From positions 3,385,267-3,449,266 of the forward strand of contig NC_133238.1 in NCBI RefSeq assembly GCF_040436345.1: 64,000 nt of DNA, given 5' to 3'. The position numbers and the translations under genes are program-made. The notes beneath the pieces are model-generated. The model was not told where the DNA came from, did no database searches, and saw nothing but the letters and a program-made list of their open reading frames with translations. Numbering within the stretch: the stretch's first letter is position 1; each line of letters starts with the position of its first letter. The DNA is from Pagrus major (lineage: Eukaryota; Chordata; Actinopteri; Spariformes; Sparidae). This document shows positions 11,387 to 22,453 of this stretch, one piece after another.

Positions 11387-12715
11387 TCACTCCAATATGC
11401 TGTACTTGGTCTGAACTTTGACAGACCGTACGAGCCCTCCTGTGCCAGGAAAGGTCTGCAGTATCCTCCCTAACAGCCAGAATCCGCGAGGAGCAGTCGA
11501 GTCCGCCACGAGAACGATATCTCCTGCAACAAAGCTTCTCTTGTCCTTTATCCACTGTTGTCGCTCCTGTAACAGAGGTAGGTACTCCCGAATCCATCTG
11601 TGCCAGAAGAGATCTGCAAGGAATTGAACTTGCCTCCAGCGTCGTCTGGAGTAAAGGTCGCTTTTCTTAAAAAGGCCAGGTGGTAGAGCGGGTTTGCCTT
11701 TCAACAAAAGGATGTGATTTGGAGTCAAGGGTTCCAAGTCATTAGGATCATCTGAGATTTTTGTGAGGGGACGATCATTCAATATGGCTTCCGCCTCGCA
11801 CAGAAGAGTTTGCAATCCTTCATCGTCTGTGTGTTGCTGCTGAAGTACAGAGTTCAGTACCTTTCGGATCATCCGAATGATTCTTTCCCATGCTCCTCCA
11901 TGATTTGATGCAGCAGGAGTGTTGAAGCTCCATTTCACTCCAGACTGAAGTAATGCACCTTGAATTTTCTTGTGGTTCAGTGCAGACAGAGCTTCTCTCA
12001 GTTCACGTTCTGCCCCCACAAAGTTGGTTCCGTTATCTGACCTGAGATGTAAGACTTGGCCTCTTCTGGAAATGAATCTGCGCAGTGCATTGATGCAAGA
12101 ACTGGTGTCCAAAGAATATGCCATTTCCAAATGCACAGCCCTACTGGCCATACAAGTGAATATGACGCCGTAGCGTTTGATGAGGCTGCGGCCTGCCTTC
12201 ACCTCAAAAGGGCCAAAATAATCAACACCCACATTTGTGAATGGTGGGAGGTCAGGTTGAAGTCTCTCTTTTGGCAAATCTGCCATCTTTTGTTCACCCA
12301 GCTTTCCCCTGTAGCGTCTGCACATGACACAAGAAGAAAGGAGCCTTCTGACAGCAGAATTTGCATTAGTGATCCAATAACGTTGGCGAAGTCTGGAAAG
12401 CAGGTGATTTCTTCCACAATGTCCCAGCTGTTCATGAATGTGACGTATGATGAGAGTGGAGATGTGCTGATCTTTAGCAAGAATGACTGGATGTTTCATG
12501 TCATCTGGCATAGCTGCTTTGCTGAGCCGTCCTCCCACTCTCAAAAGCCCATTTTCCAGCACTGGGTCGAGTTTGTAAATGTGTCCAATTTTCAGTGCAG
12601 CTATTTCGCCACTGAACCTTTCTAGTTGGCAATACTGAATGATGGCACTCTCAGCTGCAGAAGTATCTTCGAGAGACAAGGTTTGACCACCCAGTGTGGC
12701 TCTGAATGCTCTCAT
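11387..12715 (-). pseudogene. BEL/Pao integrase
   Basis: A 442-residue frame. A zinc-binding HHCC domain occupies about residues 94-132 (HIHEQLGHCG then CVMCRR). The catalytic core has D165 (NVGVDYFGPF), D227 (LRSDNGTNFVG) and E277 (NHGGAWERIIRMIRK). The C-terminal region with LTPNHILLLKG and RRRWRQVQFLADLFWHRW is the DUF5641-type tail typical of BEL/Pao. Integrase joins element DNA to the host chromosome. The triad is intact, so this is the best-preserved piece of the element. The start methionine is arbitrary because the polyprotein is broken upstream. Confidence 0.9.
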
Positions 12716-12975
12716 GGCTCAACTTTATTCTTTGCTCGACACAGAAGCTTCTATTTCCTTCCTCTTCTGACTCAACAACTGCAACACCTTTCTCAGCTGG
12801 AGAAACCAAGCTACTGAGGTCTTTAACCTTTTCCATGAAGAAGAGTAGGTTATTAGCTAAGTTGTTGCTTTTGGTGCATCTTTGATGATCACAGTGTTTA
12901 CTATGGCCTCCCCTTTAACCTCTGGGTCGTCACTGCTGATGGAAGTGGACTCCACAATGTTAGTGAGCCAGTCTC

Positions 12976-13905
12976 TTATTCTTGAAAAAAAAAGTCTGCC
13001 CGTTTTTCCACGTCAATGGTTTCAAACACTGATCTGTTATTGCTGATCCATTTTACCAGCTGAAAGCCTCCCAAACAACATACAGCTGTCAGGTCTCTCA
13101 CCAATGCTGTGGCTTCAGCTTCTGAAGACAAGGACTTCAAGCAGTCGTCCACATAAAAGTTGTGCTTGATGGTATCAATGACATATGCTGGAAATGCTGC
13201 CTTGTTGTCCTCAGCGACCTTTCTTAAAGCAAAGCTAGCACAGCTAGGTGATGATATTGCGCCAAACAGATGAACTGTCATTCTGTGCTCAGTGAGACGT
13301 TGTGCCAGAGCTCCATTTGGCCACCAGAGGAAGCGGAGGAAGTCTATGTCCTGTTTTGCAACGTTGACTTGGTGATACATTGCCTGTACATCCGCCATCA
13401 CTGCAATAGGTTCTTGACGAAACCTTGTGAGGACTCCAAACAGAGAATTTGTCAAGTCCGGCCCCTGCAGTAACTGACTGTTGAGAGAAGTGCCTTTAAA
13501 ACTTGCACCGCAATCAAACACCACTCTCAGGGTTCCCTTTTTTGGATGGTGCACGCCATGATGTGGGATGTACCAGACCTTGCCTGCTTTTCCTTCCAGC
13601 TGGTGTTCTGGCACTCTCTCTGCGTAACCTTTAATTATGACATCACTGAGAAACTGAGTGTATTCTTCTTTGAATGTAACATCTTTCTCCATTTTCCTTT
13701 TCAGACAGCGGACCCTCTGCTCAGCAATGTGGCGATTATTGGGCATGACAACATCATCATTTCTGAAAGGTAATCTCAAGCAATAATGTCCATTATTAAG
13801 TTCAGCTGAGCTGTTCATAATATCCATGAATTTAAGATCTTCTCTGGACATTTCTGGCTTTTCATCTGTTGATTTTTCATTGAAATCGTGGTTGTATTGT
13901 TTCAC
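12976..13905 (-). pseudogene. BEL/Pao reverse transcriptase
   Basis: The 309-residue frame holds the palm of a Pao-type RT. GTLRVVFDCGASFKGTSLN is at about 124-142, motif A VMADVQAMYHQV has the first catalytic aspartate at about 172, and motif C is YVDDCLKS at 251-258. The thumb is reached, then the frame ends in RADFFFQE where a run of nine T on the minus strand has probably changed length. This enzyme would copy element RNA into DNA. The catalytic residues are intact, but the frame is cut off from both neighbours. The methionine given as start is simply the first after the in-frame stop. Confidence 0.85.
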
Positions 13906-13935
13906 CAGCAGTTCTTCTATGTGAGCAATGGATAT

Positions 13936-15339
13936 TCAGTTAGCAGTAATGGTATGACAGCTGCTGTCAATATCACTGCCTCCTCTCAATGGTCCATTGA
14001 TAACCCAGCCCAGTAGGGTTTTGATGGCATACGGTCCTTCACCACTGCTGTTTACCACCTCCCACGGTTCCATTACCTTAGGAACATTGGTTCCGATTAG
14101 CAGTTCCACATCAGCATCAATGACAGGAATTTCAACAGAGTTGAGATGAGACCAGGCACTTAACTCTTCCTGCCGTGGAATGTTATCACGGGTCACAGGC
14201 ATCTTGCACCGTGTGTACACATCAGGTAATTTAAAGTAGGTGTTACTATTGAGTGCTGCTATCTCCAGTCCTGAGATAATGTGACTGTCAACAAACCTTT
14301 CTTGGTTCATTGTTTTCAAGAGAAATTTGGCACTTTTTCCTCTGACCTTTAGCTCCCTCATGAGTCGCTCAGAGCAGAAAGTGGCAGTGCTGCCGGGATC
14401 TAAGAACGCATACGTGGTTAGTATCTTGCTGCCTTTGTTGGCCTTGATCTGTACAGGTACGATTGCCAAGACACAATCCTGTGGTCCGGCCCTTATATGG
14501 CCGCATGTCTTAGGGGGAACTACATGACTGTTCTCTGTTGTCTCCTGCTGTGTGTCCTCTGATTTGATCTCTTTCTTTGAATAAATGTGGAGGATGGTAG
14601 GATGCTTCAGGTTACACACTTTGCAAGACAAACGCCTATGACAGTCTTTGCTCATGTGTCCAACAGTTAAACAACCGAAACAAGCACCTTTCTCCTTTAA
14701 GAAGTCGGTTTTCTCTCGATGCAACTTCTTTTCCATTTTGGGACACAACTCCAATATGTGACCCTCTTCACACAGCAGACAAGACATCTTTATTGATTTA
14801 TCAGGTAAGTTTTTATCCTTTTGCATTTGGGTCACAGTTTTAGAATTGACAGCTGCCACAGAAGTTGCAAAACTACTTCCTTTTCCCTTGATTAGAGCCT
14901 GTGATACTTTGTTTCCAATTTTATGATCTTGTGATGAAATGGCTGTGTCCTGAATGTTTCCAAAAAGTGGATTAGAAACAATAGACACTTGTCTCTCAAT
15001 GAATTTGACAATGTCACTGAAGCCTGCTTGACGGTGGTGCTTCTCCTGCAGCTCATAGGCAGTGTTTCTCCATTTTTCCCTCAATTTATAAGGTAGCTTC
15101 AGGATAATGGCACGCATGTTGGATGGCATGTTCATCTCTGACATATAACTGACATCCTCCATAGCATTACAGCAAACACGGAGAAACAATGAAAAAGCTT
15201 GCAAAGCCTTGATGTCCTCTGACTTTACTGGTGGCCATCCCAGAGCTTTCTCCATGTATGCACTGGCTATTTTTTGCTCATTTCCAAACCGTTCTAATAA
15301 AAGTTCTTTTGCTCTTTGGTATCCCCTGTCGGGTGGCAT
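13936..15339 (-). pseudogene. BEL/Pao gag C-terminus, zinc knuckles and aspartic protease
   Basis: The 467-residue frame begins with the rest of the gag domain (KELLLERFGNEQKIASAY). Cysteine/histidine knuckles follow at about residues 187-200 (CLLCEEGHILELC), 220-233 (CFGCLTVGHMSKDC) and 239-251. A retropepsin-like domain has the active-site motif FLDPGSTATF at about 313-321, with DPG in place of the usual DSG/DTG. Near the end GTNVPKVMEPWEV and LLGWVINGPL are the usual lead into BEL/Pao RT. It stops at a TGA (13936-13938), and the same frame continues without a break into the RT, so this looks like a point nonsense mutation, perhaps from CGA. Confidence 0.8.
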
Positions 15340-16238
15340 GTGTTGACAGCTCTTAACCAGTTCTCTTGGTTGTCCTTTTGTATATTATCTAGGAAATACA
15401 AGCAGTCTATACTGCTAGCAGCCTTTCCTTCTACTCCGTGCTGAAATGCTCTTATGAATGTACTATACTCAAGTGGGTCTCCATCAAAGGTTGGTATATC
15501 TCTTGGACGGAGTGACAATGAGGACTGTTGCTGTATCAGAAGGGCTGTAATGTCATTTTGCCGTTGCATGATAGTTAACAGATTGCCTTGATCCACATCG
15601 GTTTGCATTAGGTCAGTGCGTTGAATAGATTCCTGTGTAAAATGCATGGTGGGTTCCTGTGTGTGATGCACATGAAATGTTTCCTGAAATCCTTGAGGCA
15701 TGCTTGGTTTTGGATTCAGAACATAAGGCCTTGGTCCGTCATGTGCAAAATTTTCCTTGGGTTGTGCACCCATTGATATGGCAGCTTTGCTCCCTCCTAG
15801 TGGTGGATGATGGAACTGGTGGTTTGAATGTTTGAACTGTGCCTCCATTGGCATTGCAGCTTTGCTGCTGCCTGTAGGTGGAAGATTGAACTGATGCTTT
15901 AAACCTTGTGGAACAAATTCTGTGGCAGAGGGTCTGAGAGATGATTTACGTTTTGATCTTTCCAGATATGAATTCATTCCATTTGAATGGGCTCTGGAGC
16001 TCTGACCATCAGATTCTCTGTACTTGAACACAGTAACCTTTGCAGTGTGAGCAGCAATTTTACTTTGCAATTCAAGAAGCTCCTTTTTCTTTCTGATTTG
16101 CTCCTCCTGAGCTTCCAGTTCATGTTTTTTTTTTTTGAGGCCTGCTGCCATTGCAAGGAGAGCAGCCTTTCGGCCTCTGCCTTTAGACATGCAGAAGATG
16201 TTGAAGACCTGTGGCTGGAACGGCCAGCTGATGAACAT
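15294..16238 (-). pseudogene. BEL/Pao gag-like protein (DUF1759-type N-terminal part)
   Basis: An open frame of 314 residues. Residues about 30-60 are a lysine/glutamate-rich coiled coil (KKKKHELEAQEEQIRKKKEL). The middle is rich in methionine, histidine and glutamine with internal similarity (two segments with PP.GSSKAAMPMEAQ-like wording). The end carries the gag motif LRPRDIPTFDGDPLEYSTFI typical of DUF1759 proteins of Pao-type elements. Such proteins form the particle that packages element RNA. It runs out of frame after TKEQKNFY; the continuation is in the frame of the next entry, overlapping at 15294-15339. Confidence 0.75.
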
Positions 16239-16409
16239 GTTTTACAACCAGTGTTAGAAATGCTGTCGCCAGGAGCAATATCATCAATCCCAGTCTTGTG
16301 TAGCATGAGCATATCCACCGTCTTAAACAGTTAGGTTCGGCAATGCCACTGGGACAAACAAACGTAGAACTTCAGTAAAAGTGAATTTGTCGAGTTGTTT
16401 TCTGATTAT

Positions 16410-16850
16410 TATTACATTTAATAATGTTTATTTCAGACGGCTGTGCGTGGTTGTCTGTCGGATTTTTATGCCTCTGCACCAGCATGTTTTTGGGTTGTCC
16501 ATCCGTCCGTCCATTATTGTGAACGTGATATCTCAAGAACGCCTTGAGGCAATTTCTTCAAATTTGGTACAACGATTCACTTCACTCAAGGATGACCTGT
16601 TTGAATTTGGTGGACAGAGGTCAAGGTCACTGTGACCTCACAAAACACATTTTTGGCCATAGATCAAGAATTCATACAATAATTACACTAAAATGTTACA
16701 AAAATGTCTAACTGGAAAAAATGATGTAGTTATGACATTTGATATCCAAAAGGTCAGAGGTTAAATGCACTGTGTCATAATATTCTTCAAAAAATGTACT
16801 TCCCATTATTAATGCCACAGCTCTGGGACAGCAACTTCAATGGAGCACGG
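16410..16850. repeat. Teleost interspersed repeat, class unknown
   Basis: The stretch containing GTGATATCTCAAGAACGCC, AATTTCTTCAAATTTGG and GGTCAAGGTCACTGTGACC resembles wording that I remember from many fish genomes. No open frame or terminal repeats are visible. It directly adjoins the 5' side of the BEL/Pao element and may be the target it inserted into. Confidence 0.35.
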
Positions 16851-17390
16851 AGGTGTACAACTGCGATGCTGTAATTCTAGTTTACAATATAGTCAATTCA
16901 AAGGGGCTTTATGATATGGAAATTTTACGAATACTGCCAAAGCATAAATGTTCAATATATTTTATTTCAATAACACCTCATAATAACAGCAATATCAACA
17001 CTGAAAATATAGTATCCTACAACAGGCAGACACAAACCGCCATCTGAAATAATTATTAGCAAATGTAATCATAATCATAAACTAACTTTTACTGCTGTTC
17101 TACATGTGGTTTGTCCAAGTGGTGTTGCTGTCCAAGATGTGCACTCAGATCAGGTAGTGACAGAAGACTGTTCTCAAAGGTACCCTGAATCACCCCTGTG
17201 ACTTGGACACTGATCTTGATGTGTAGAATTGGTGGAATGTCTCTTTATATTGAGTTGTGCTGTATGCCAATACACAAGTGGAAAAATAGATTAAACACTA
17301 CAGATACTACTTCATGGTAATCCTAAACTGTCTTGACGAGAATAAATCTTTCAAGAACACATGATAGTTAGAATACAGTATCAGTTTCAT

Positions 17391-17775
17391 CAGTTAAAGG
17401 TCCATACATACATATTATTATCACTTTCAGGTTCATATTTTTATTTTGGGTGTCTACTAGAAAAGGTTCATATCCTTTAATTTTCAAAAACATTATTTTT
17501 CCCATACTGTGCACTGCTGCAGCACCTCTATTTACCCTCTGTTTTAGCTCCTGTCTTTTTAAGCCCCCCCACCTGAAAATCCCAGTCTGCTCTGATTGGT
17601 CAGATCTCACAGGCCTGAGGAGGCAATGCCCACCACATGTCTGCATCAGCTCTGTCAGTGTTTTTGCAACCACAACTGTGCTGGGGGCGTGGCTGAGTGC
17701 GGTGACTGTACAGTTGTGACATCACAACCTTACAGAAGTCCTGACAGCTTGTTTAAAGGCACAGTTCCTGAATAT
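17391..17775. repeat. MITE-like interspersed repeat with TTAAAGG ends
   Basis: It starts with TTAAAGGTCCATACATAC and ends near TTTAAAGGCACAGTTCC. The interior (GCTGCAGCACCTCT, CCTGTCTTTTTAAG, CTGCTCTGATTGGTCAG) is wording that I recall from a dispersed fish repeat. No coding frame is seen. The ends are approximate. Confidence 0.35.
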
Positions 17776-17954
17776 TGACTGTGTGCATTTCTCTGTGGAT
17801 TGAGTGTTTTGGTAAACCCAGTTTATGATACTGACACACAGATGATAAACAATTAAAAGGAAAATCCTACAAGCGTCCTAGGATCCTCCAGGTGAGCCTC
17901 GGTGCTCCATGTCACAGACTGTCACAGTCTGTTGAACTCTACTTCCAAAACATA

Positions 17955-18215
17955 TTCCCACATTTACATTTACATTTACATTTAGGGCATTTAGCAGACG
18001 CTTTTGTCCAAAGCGTCTTACAATAAGTACATTTGTCACAAGAAAGAAACCACAACATATCACTATTGATAAAGTAGAAAAGAAAAGATAGAAATTCTGA
18101 ACAAGTGAGTCTTGAGACTTTTCCGGAAGATGGTGAGTGATTCTGCTGTCCTGACATTGGTTGGGAGTTCGTTCCACATTTGTGGTGGTGGTGGAACAGA
18201 GTGCTGGCATTATGT
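17955..18215 (-). mobile_element. LINE 3' end with TGTAAA microsatellite tail
   Basis: On the minus strand about 30 codons read MWNELPTNVRTAESLTIF and then RKSLKTHLF, a conserved C-terminal wording of L2/CR1-like LINE reverse transcriptases. The GACGCTTTTGTCC..AAGCG stretch follows, and the fragment ends in four copies of a TGTAAA-type hexamer. It is a 5'-truncated, dead insertion. Confidence 0.65.
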
Positions 18216-19795
18216 TTACTCAAAACTTTTTACCACTCCCTTTTGAAGTAGTGCATCAACTATTGAACAAACCAACCACTGTAATGTCTGGTGTCAATGA
18301 CTTCAGGTCATCTATTGAAGAGGCTGCTGCTGGGTACTGTAGTTTGTTTCCTTCCTTAGAGAAGGTCATTGTGAGGGAGCCCCTCCATTTTAGCCTTGGC
18401 TCAGTCTGTGTAACTTGAGCTAGGAAGCTGAGCTGAAGCTGTGGATTATTAATGCCTCAGAACCTGAGCTGGGAACACACAGGAAGACCACAGAGAGAAT
18501 ATTAATATTCATAACTTACAAACTTATGTGTGTGAGCTCTCAGATGGATAAGTGATGTCAGTAATGAGTCCACAGGTAAGCTGGGAGCAGTTTGTTCAGT
18601 TGGTGGTGAATCTGTCCCCGATGTGCTGTCCTCGTGGCCTGCAGCTAAGCTGGCCTGATCAAAGTTTGATGAGCGGGGCTTAGTAACACTAGACGGGACA
18701 GAAAACACATTGTGGTGGAACTCTGCTGGTCCTCCACCTGGCAGGATGGGATAAAGGTGGTCCAGGGCCAAACCTGGGGGAAACAGGCTGATTGAAATCC
18801 TCTGCCAATGAGTGTCTTGTATAACAGCAGACAGACCGCTGTGGACAACCCCAATTTAATGTGGTGGACATGACGGCCAGAATGACTCTTTGACTTAGAC
18901 ACTGTCAGTCGGTTTACCTGGATTTAGTTAATACTTGAATAATTGGGTTTCTCTGAGTTTGAGAAACTAAAATGATGAATACTAAATCGTTTTATAACAA
19001 TATAAAATGATATTATGATAAAGTATTTTTTAGTAAATGTATGAATTTACTGAGAATTTGTCTACTACCTCAAAATATTAGAATAACTTTGATGTGATTG
19101 TGGACATCTGCAATTCCATTAAAATGGGACAATCGCTGAAGACCATGTCATAATTCACTTTTAGTTATCTGGAGTTATATAACTAACAAACAAAAACATA
19201 ACAAAAGGTAACGTGATCAAATAGACATTAAAGGCAAAATGTCTTTTCAGTTCAGTTTGTGATCTCGGGGCTTCTGCAGACTGTGATTACAGCAGACGAG
19301 CCCGACTGGACCATACCAATAATAACACCTGTCCTGTCTCATCTAATAAACAGCTCAGGCTGTGTGGAGATCCTGACTTCAATCTTAAATCTTTAACCCA
19401 AGCCATATCAAAGGATTCAACAGAGCTTTGAGATATTTCAAGCCACACTTCACATACATGCTTTCTTAGATCAGGCATGTGATTGCATGGAATGTCTATG
19501 TACTGTATGCAAAATACACTTAACTATCTTCCTCCTGTAACAAACAGCCTACACCTCACTGTTATCATCAACATTATGTTAAGATGGTTTTAACCTGCAC
19601 TACACTCCTTATCCTAATCAATGTAATGAAGACACAACTCTCAGAGGAGTTGAAATGCTAAAGAGGGCCAAACAGGTGATCAGGCAACAGGCAGAAAGGA
19701 TCCAGAGAGAGAGGAGGGGAGGAGGGGGGAGGAGCAGGTGAGCCTCACAATGAGTTGACTCTGGCTTTAGTTGTTGTTGGCTTTTATCACTGCTG
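18216..19795. other. Spacer upstream of plcd4, nothing recognised
   Basis: No exon, RNA gene or clear transposon is seen. Purine-rich sequence (GGAGGGGAGGAGGGGGG) lies around 19712-19735, just before the candidate first exon of plcd4. Confidence 0.4.
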
Positions 19796-19799
19796 CAGC

Positions 19800-19881
19800 G
19801 TGGCATGCAGAGGGACAGCAGCAGCTCCTGGACCATATGATCTTTTCCACCGAGCGGGACTCAGGGATGATCCTCCAACAG
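19800..19881 (+). other. plcd4: Possible 5' untranslated first exon of plcd4
   Basis: A GC-richer segment ends in CTCCAACAG with a donor-like GTCAGA after it, and the first acceptor of plcd4 lies 2.5 kb downstream at 22426-22427. A non-coding first exon is expected because the coding start lies 27 bases into the acceptor exon. The left limit is unknown, and another donor could be used. Confidence 0.25.
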
Positions 19882-20492
19882 GTCAGACTCTCTGCTGCTT
19901 TCTCTTTCTTTGGCTTATTTTACTTATAAAGGCCTATAAAGGAGGTTCATGCTTTACAACAGGAGAACACAGAGGACACTTCGTGCACCTGCTGTAATAG
20001 TCTTATGTCTTAATAGACTTTTAACATCTGTGTTTGTTTGACAATAGTAAAAATAGGAAATCTATTGCTTTCAAAATAAAAAAGCTGCCCGTTATCACCT
20101 GCTGAGATACATGAATATCTTGTTGGATAACGAACACACAGAAATTTACTACACAACACACTGTCAACATTGTTGGCTGGTTTTCTGTCTATGTCGATGT
20201 ACCACATGTGACACAGCAGCTGAACTGCTGTCCCTGTAGACCTGAATGAATATTACAATTCAAAACCCCATTGACTTTCTGATCCATTTTATGTTGTCCT
20301 TTTTTTGTCCGTTATCTGCTGTTTATTCAATTTTAAAACAATCTATCAGTCTATTCTATTAGTCCACTGAATGTATTTGGTGTTTTGTATTAGAAACTAC
20401 GTACTGTACCTTCTTAGCCAATCTTAATAGCATTGCTGCAGGTTGAACAAGGGTGGTATTGCTAAAACAACATTGCATAAGACTGAATTATG

Positions 20493-20765
20493 GGTAACAC
20501 TTTATAATAACCATCATTAATAAATGGTCAATGTATAGTTCATTAAACTTGTTTGCCTGTTAACAAACATAGAAATGCTTTATAACCCATTTATTAAGAT
20601 ATTGTAAAGGTTCAGAACCATCAGTTGTAACTTTATAATAAACAACATCTTAATAAATGGTTTATAAATCATTTCATCATTTGTTAACAGTCAAATAACT
20701 ATTAACTAAAGTGTAATTAACGATAAATGTTCATTTGTAATTGATGGTTATTATAAAGTATTACC
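20493..20765. mobile_element. MITE with 24-bp terminal inverted repeats
   Basis: The ends GGTAACACTTTATAATAACC and, reversed, GGTAATACTTTATAATAACC differ at one base and continue to ...ATCA. The interior repeats TTAATAAATGGT-like and CATTTATTAAGAT-like words in both orientations, so the 273-bp unit folds on itself. No coding sequence is present. It lies in the first, noncoding intron of plcd4 if the first exon is correct. I cannot name the superfamily. Confidence 0.65.
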
Positions 20766-22427
20766 AGATTGTGTCAATGAAACAAATGACAGGTGTTTGG
20801 AGCCTGAGTTGGTTGAGTTAGCTGAGGTCATGAGTGAAAGGAATGCAGAGACCAGAACAGGGATTTGGGGAGATTAAGTGGCTTAGTGAGCTCAACACAG
20901 AGACAGAACAAAAAGTGCAGGACAGCACAGAATGCAATGAAAACATAACAGGGCAGCAAAAGAGCATCCAGATGAGCTTAGTGAGCTGCTGGTGACACTG
21001 TGCTGCACAGCATGGGGCTGAAGGCTGAATAATGAGGCTGCTGGTGGGACTGTCTATGGAGCAGGAATCTGATGCAACCACAGCCAGAGAACATGTTATT
21101 CTGTACAAGACCCCCAAACTGATTCTACTGAGTTCCTTTATTACTGCCTGAGCACTTCACTCATTCCTAAATATAAAGTGCCATATAGTGCAGCAAAAAG
21201 TCTTATTAGGGCTAACAACATTTTCTATAAGATCATTCCACGCCAACTCACTTAGAATTCTGAACTGTTCACAGTTCATGTCATGAAAAAGACAACATGT
21301 AAATTGAGAGGCCCTTGTAAAATCCTATTTTGGTGTGAATTTTTGAGCTAAATGTCTTAATTTTAGTGATTCCTTGTATTCTGAGCCTCACCAATTGCTT
21401 CTTTTTCACTGGATTGGGTTGCAATTTGTCCTGAATGTTCAGAAAACCATAAAGATCATTTACAACATGGGTTCATTTAAATCATTCTTGCTGAATTGTA
21501 ACAGTCATCAAATTTATAACAGGAAGTCATTTTTACTCAAATGATGAATCTTTGTTTTTCAAAAATTCATGTCACCACTAGTTTTCACCTTGTTTCAAAC
21601 AAATGTTGATGTAGTAAATATCACATTTATAGTAGTCTATCACATTGTACAGGTTAGTAAGTTGGTACTGTATAAAAACTGAGCTACAGATCTGGCTAAA
21701 TTTGGCTTATATATAGTGAATATTTTGAAATATTCACTGATGTAATATCACATTTAGTAGTTTTATTTTATTGGTAGATATTTGTACTGTGTTGTTTTCT
21801 ATCTGTGTGATACCTTTTGAGCCTGTTTTTCATTTGCTTCTGGACATTTGATAGTTACAGCTTGTAATGGTTTGGTTTTCCGCAGACTAGATGATGTCAT
21901 CTTGCTCTCTGTGAACAAAATATTAACGCTAGTTAAACACATATCTTCTTTTAAAAATTCAAAAATTGTCTGAACTAATTTATGACATCATCAACAGCCA
22001 AATTTGAAAAATGAATGTTTCCACTAGTGTAGGCTGTCTTGTGTCAGCTGGCTTCTTCTTCTAGGCTTTTCCAATCACACAGGGCTCCGTGATTCTCTTC
22101 TTTTTTTATCATCATGTCATATTGAAAAATTGTGATGAACCACAATACTGTTGCTACTGTGACTTGTTAGTATTGTTTATCATAGATAATATTTGGGTGT
22201 TTTTTAATCAATTTAGACAGACTTTGAGCTGCTATTGGGCTGGAAAACATCAAACCAATCTTCAATCAATCATTACTGGTTAACTCATACAAATAAATAA
22301 TAATGTGTTATACTTATGAAATGACCATTATGTCTGTTTTTGGTTTTTATATAAACTTACGTGAATAACTCAAAAGCGCAGTAACTGTTCTTTAAGAATG
22401 GCATTCCCTCTCTGTTCTTTCCTCTAG
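20766..22427. other. AT-rich sequence before plcd4 coding exon 1
   Basis: No exon or RNA gene was recognised between the MITE and the acceptor at 22426-22427. The block around 21235-21330 (CATTCCACGCCAACTCA) has wording similar to 43135-43160 (CAATCCATGCCAACTCA), so part is probably a decayed dispersed repeat. Confidence 0.3.
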
Positions 22428-22442
22428 ATGGCAAAAGTGTGA
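22428..22442 (+). promoter_or_regulatory. plcd4: Four-codon upstream ORF in the plcd4 leader
   Basis: The acceptor exon opens directly with ATG GCA AAA GTG TGA. It ends 11 bases before the main ATG at 22454 and in a different frame. If the exon is used as drawn, ribosomes would meet this minimal ORF first. Confidence 0.45.
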
Positions 22443-22453
22443 GACAACAACGA

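Larger units (their letters stand above)
11265..16340 (-). mobile_element. BEL/Pao LTR retrotransposon, disrupted
   Basis: Four consecutive minus-strand open frames encode, in order, a gag-like protein, zinc knuckles with an aspartic protease, reverse transcriptase, and integrase. The retropepsin-like domain just before an RT with a YVDD box and the long C-terminal integrase are the BEL/Pao arrangement. The frames are broken: gag and protease are in different frames (near 15340), an in-frame TGA separates protease from RT (13936-13938), and RT ends in a T-rich homopolymer frameshift near 12983, so the RNase H part (about 12716-12975) is out of frame. A TGG-starting tract at about 16350 on the minus strand could be the primer-binding site, but a 5' LTR equal to the 3' candidate is not visible. 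The whole unit is antisense to the host genes. Confidence 0.85.
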
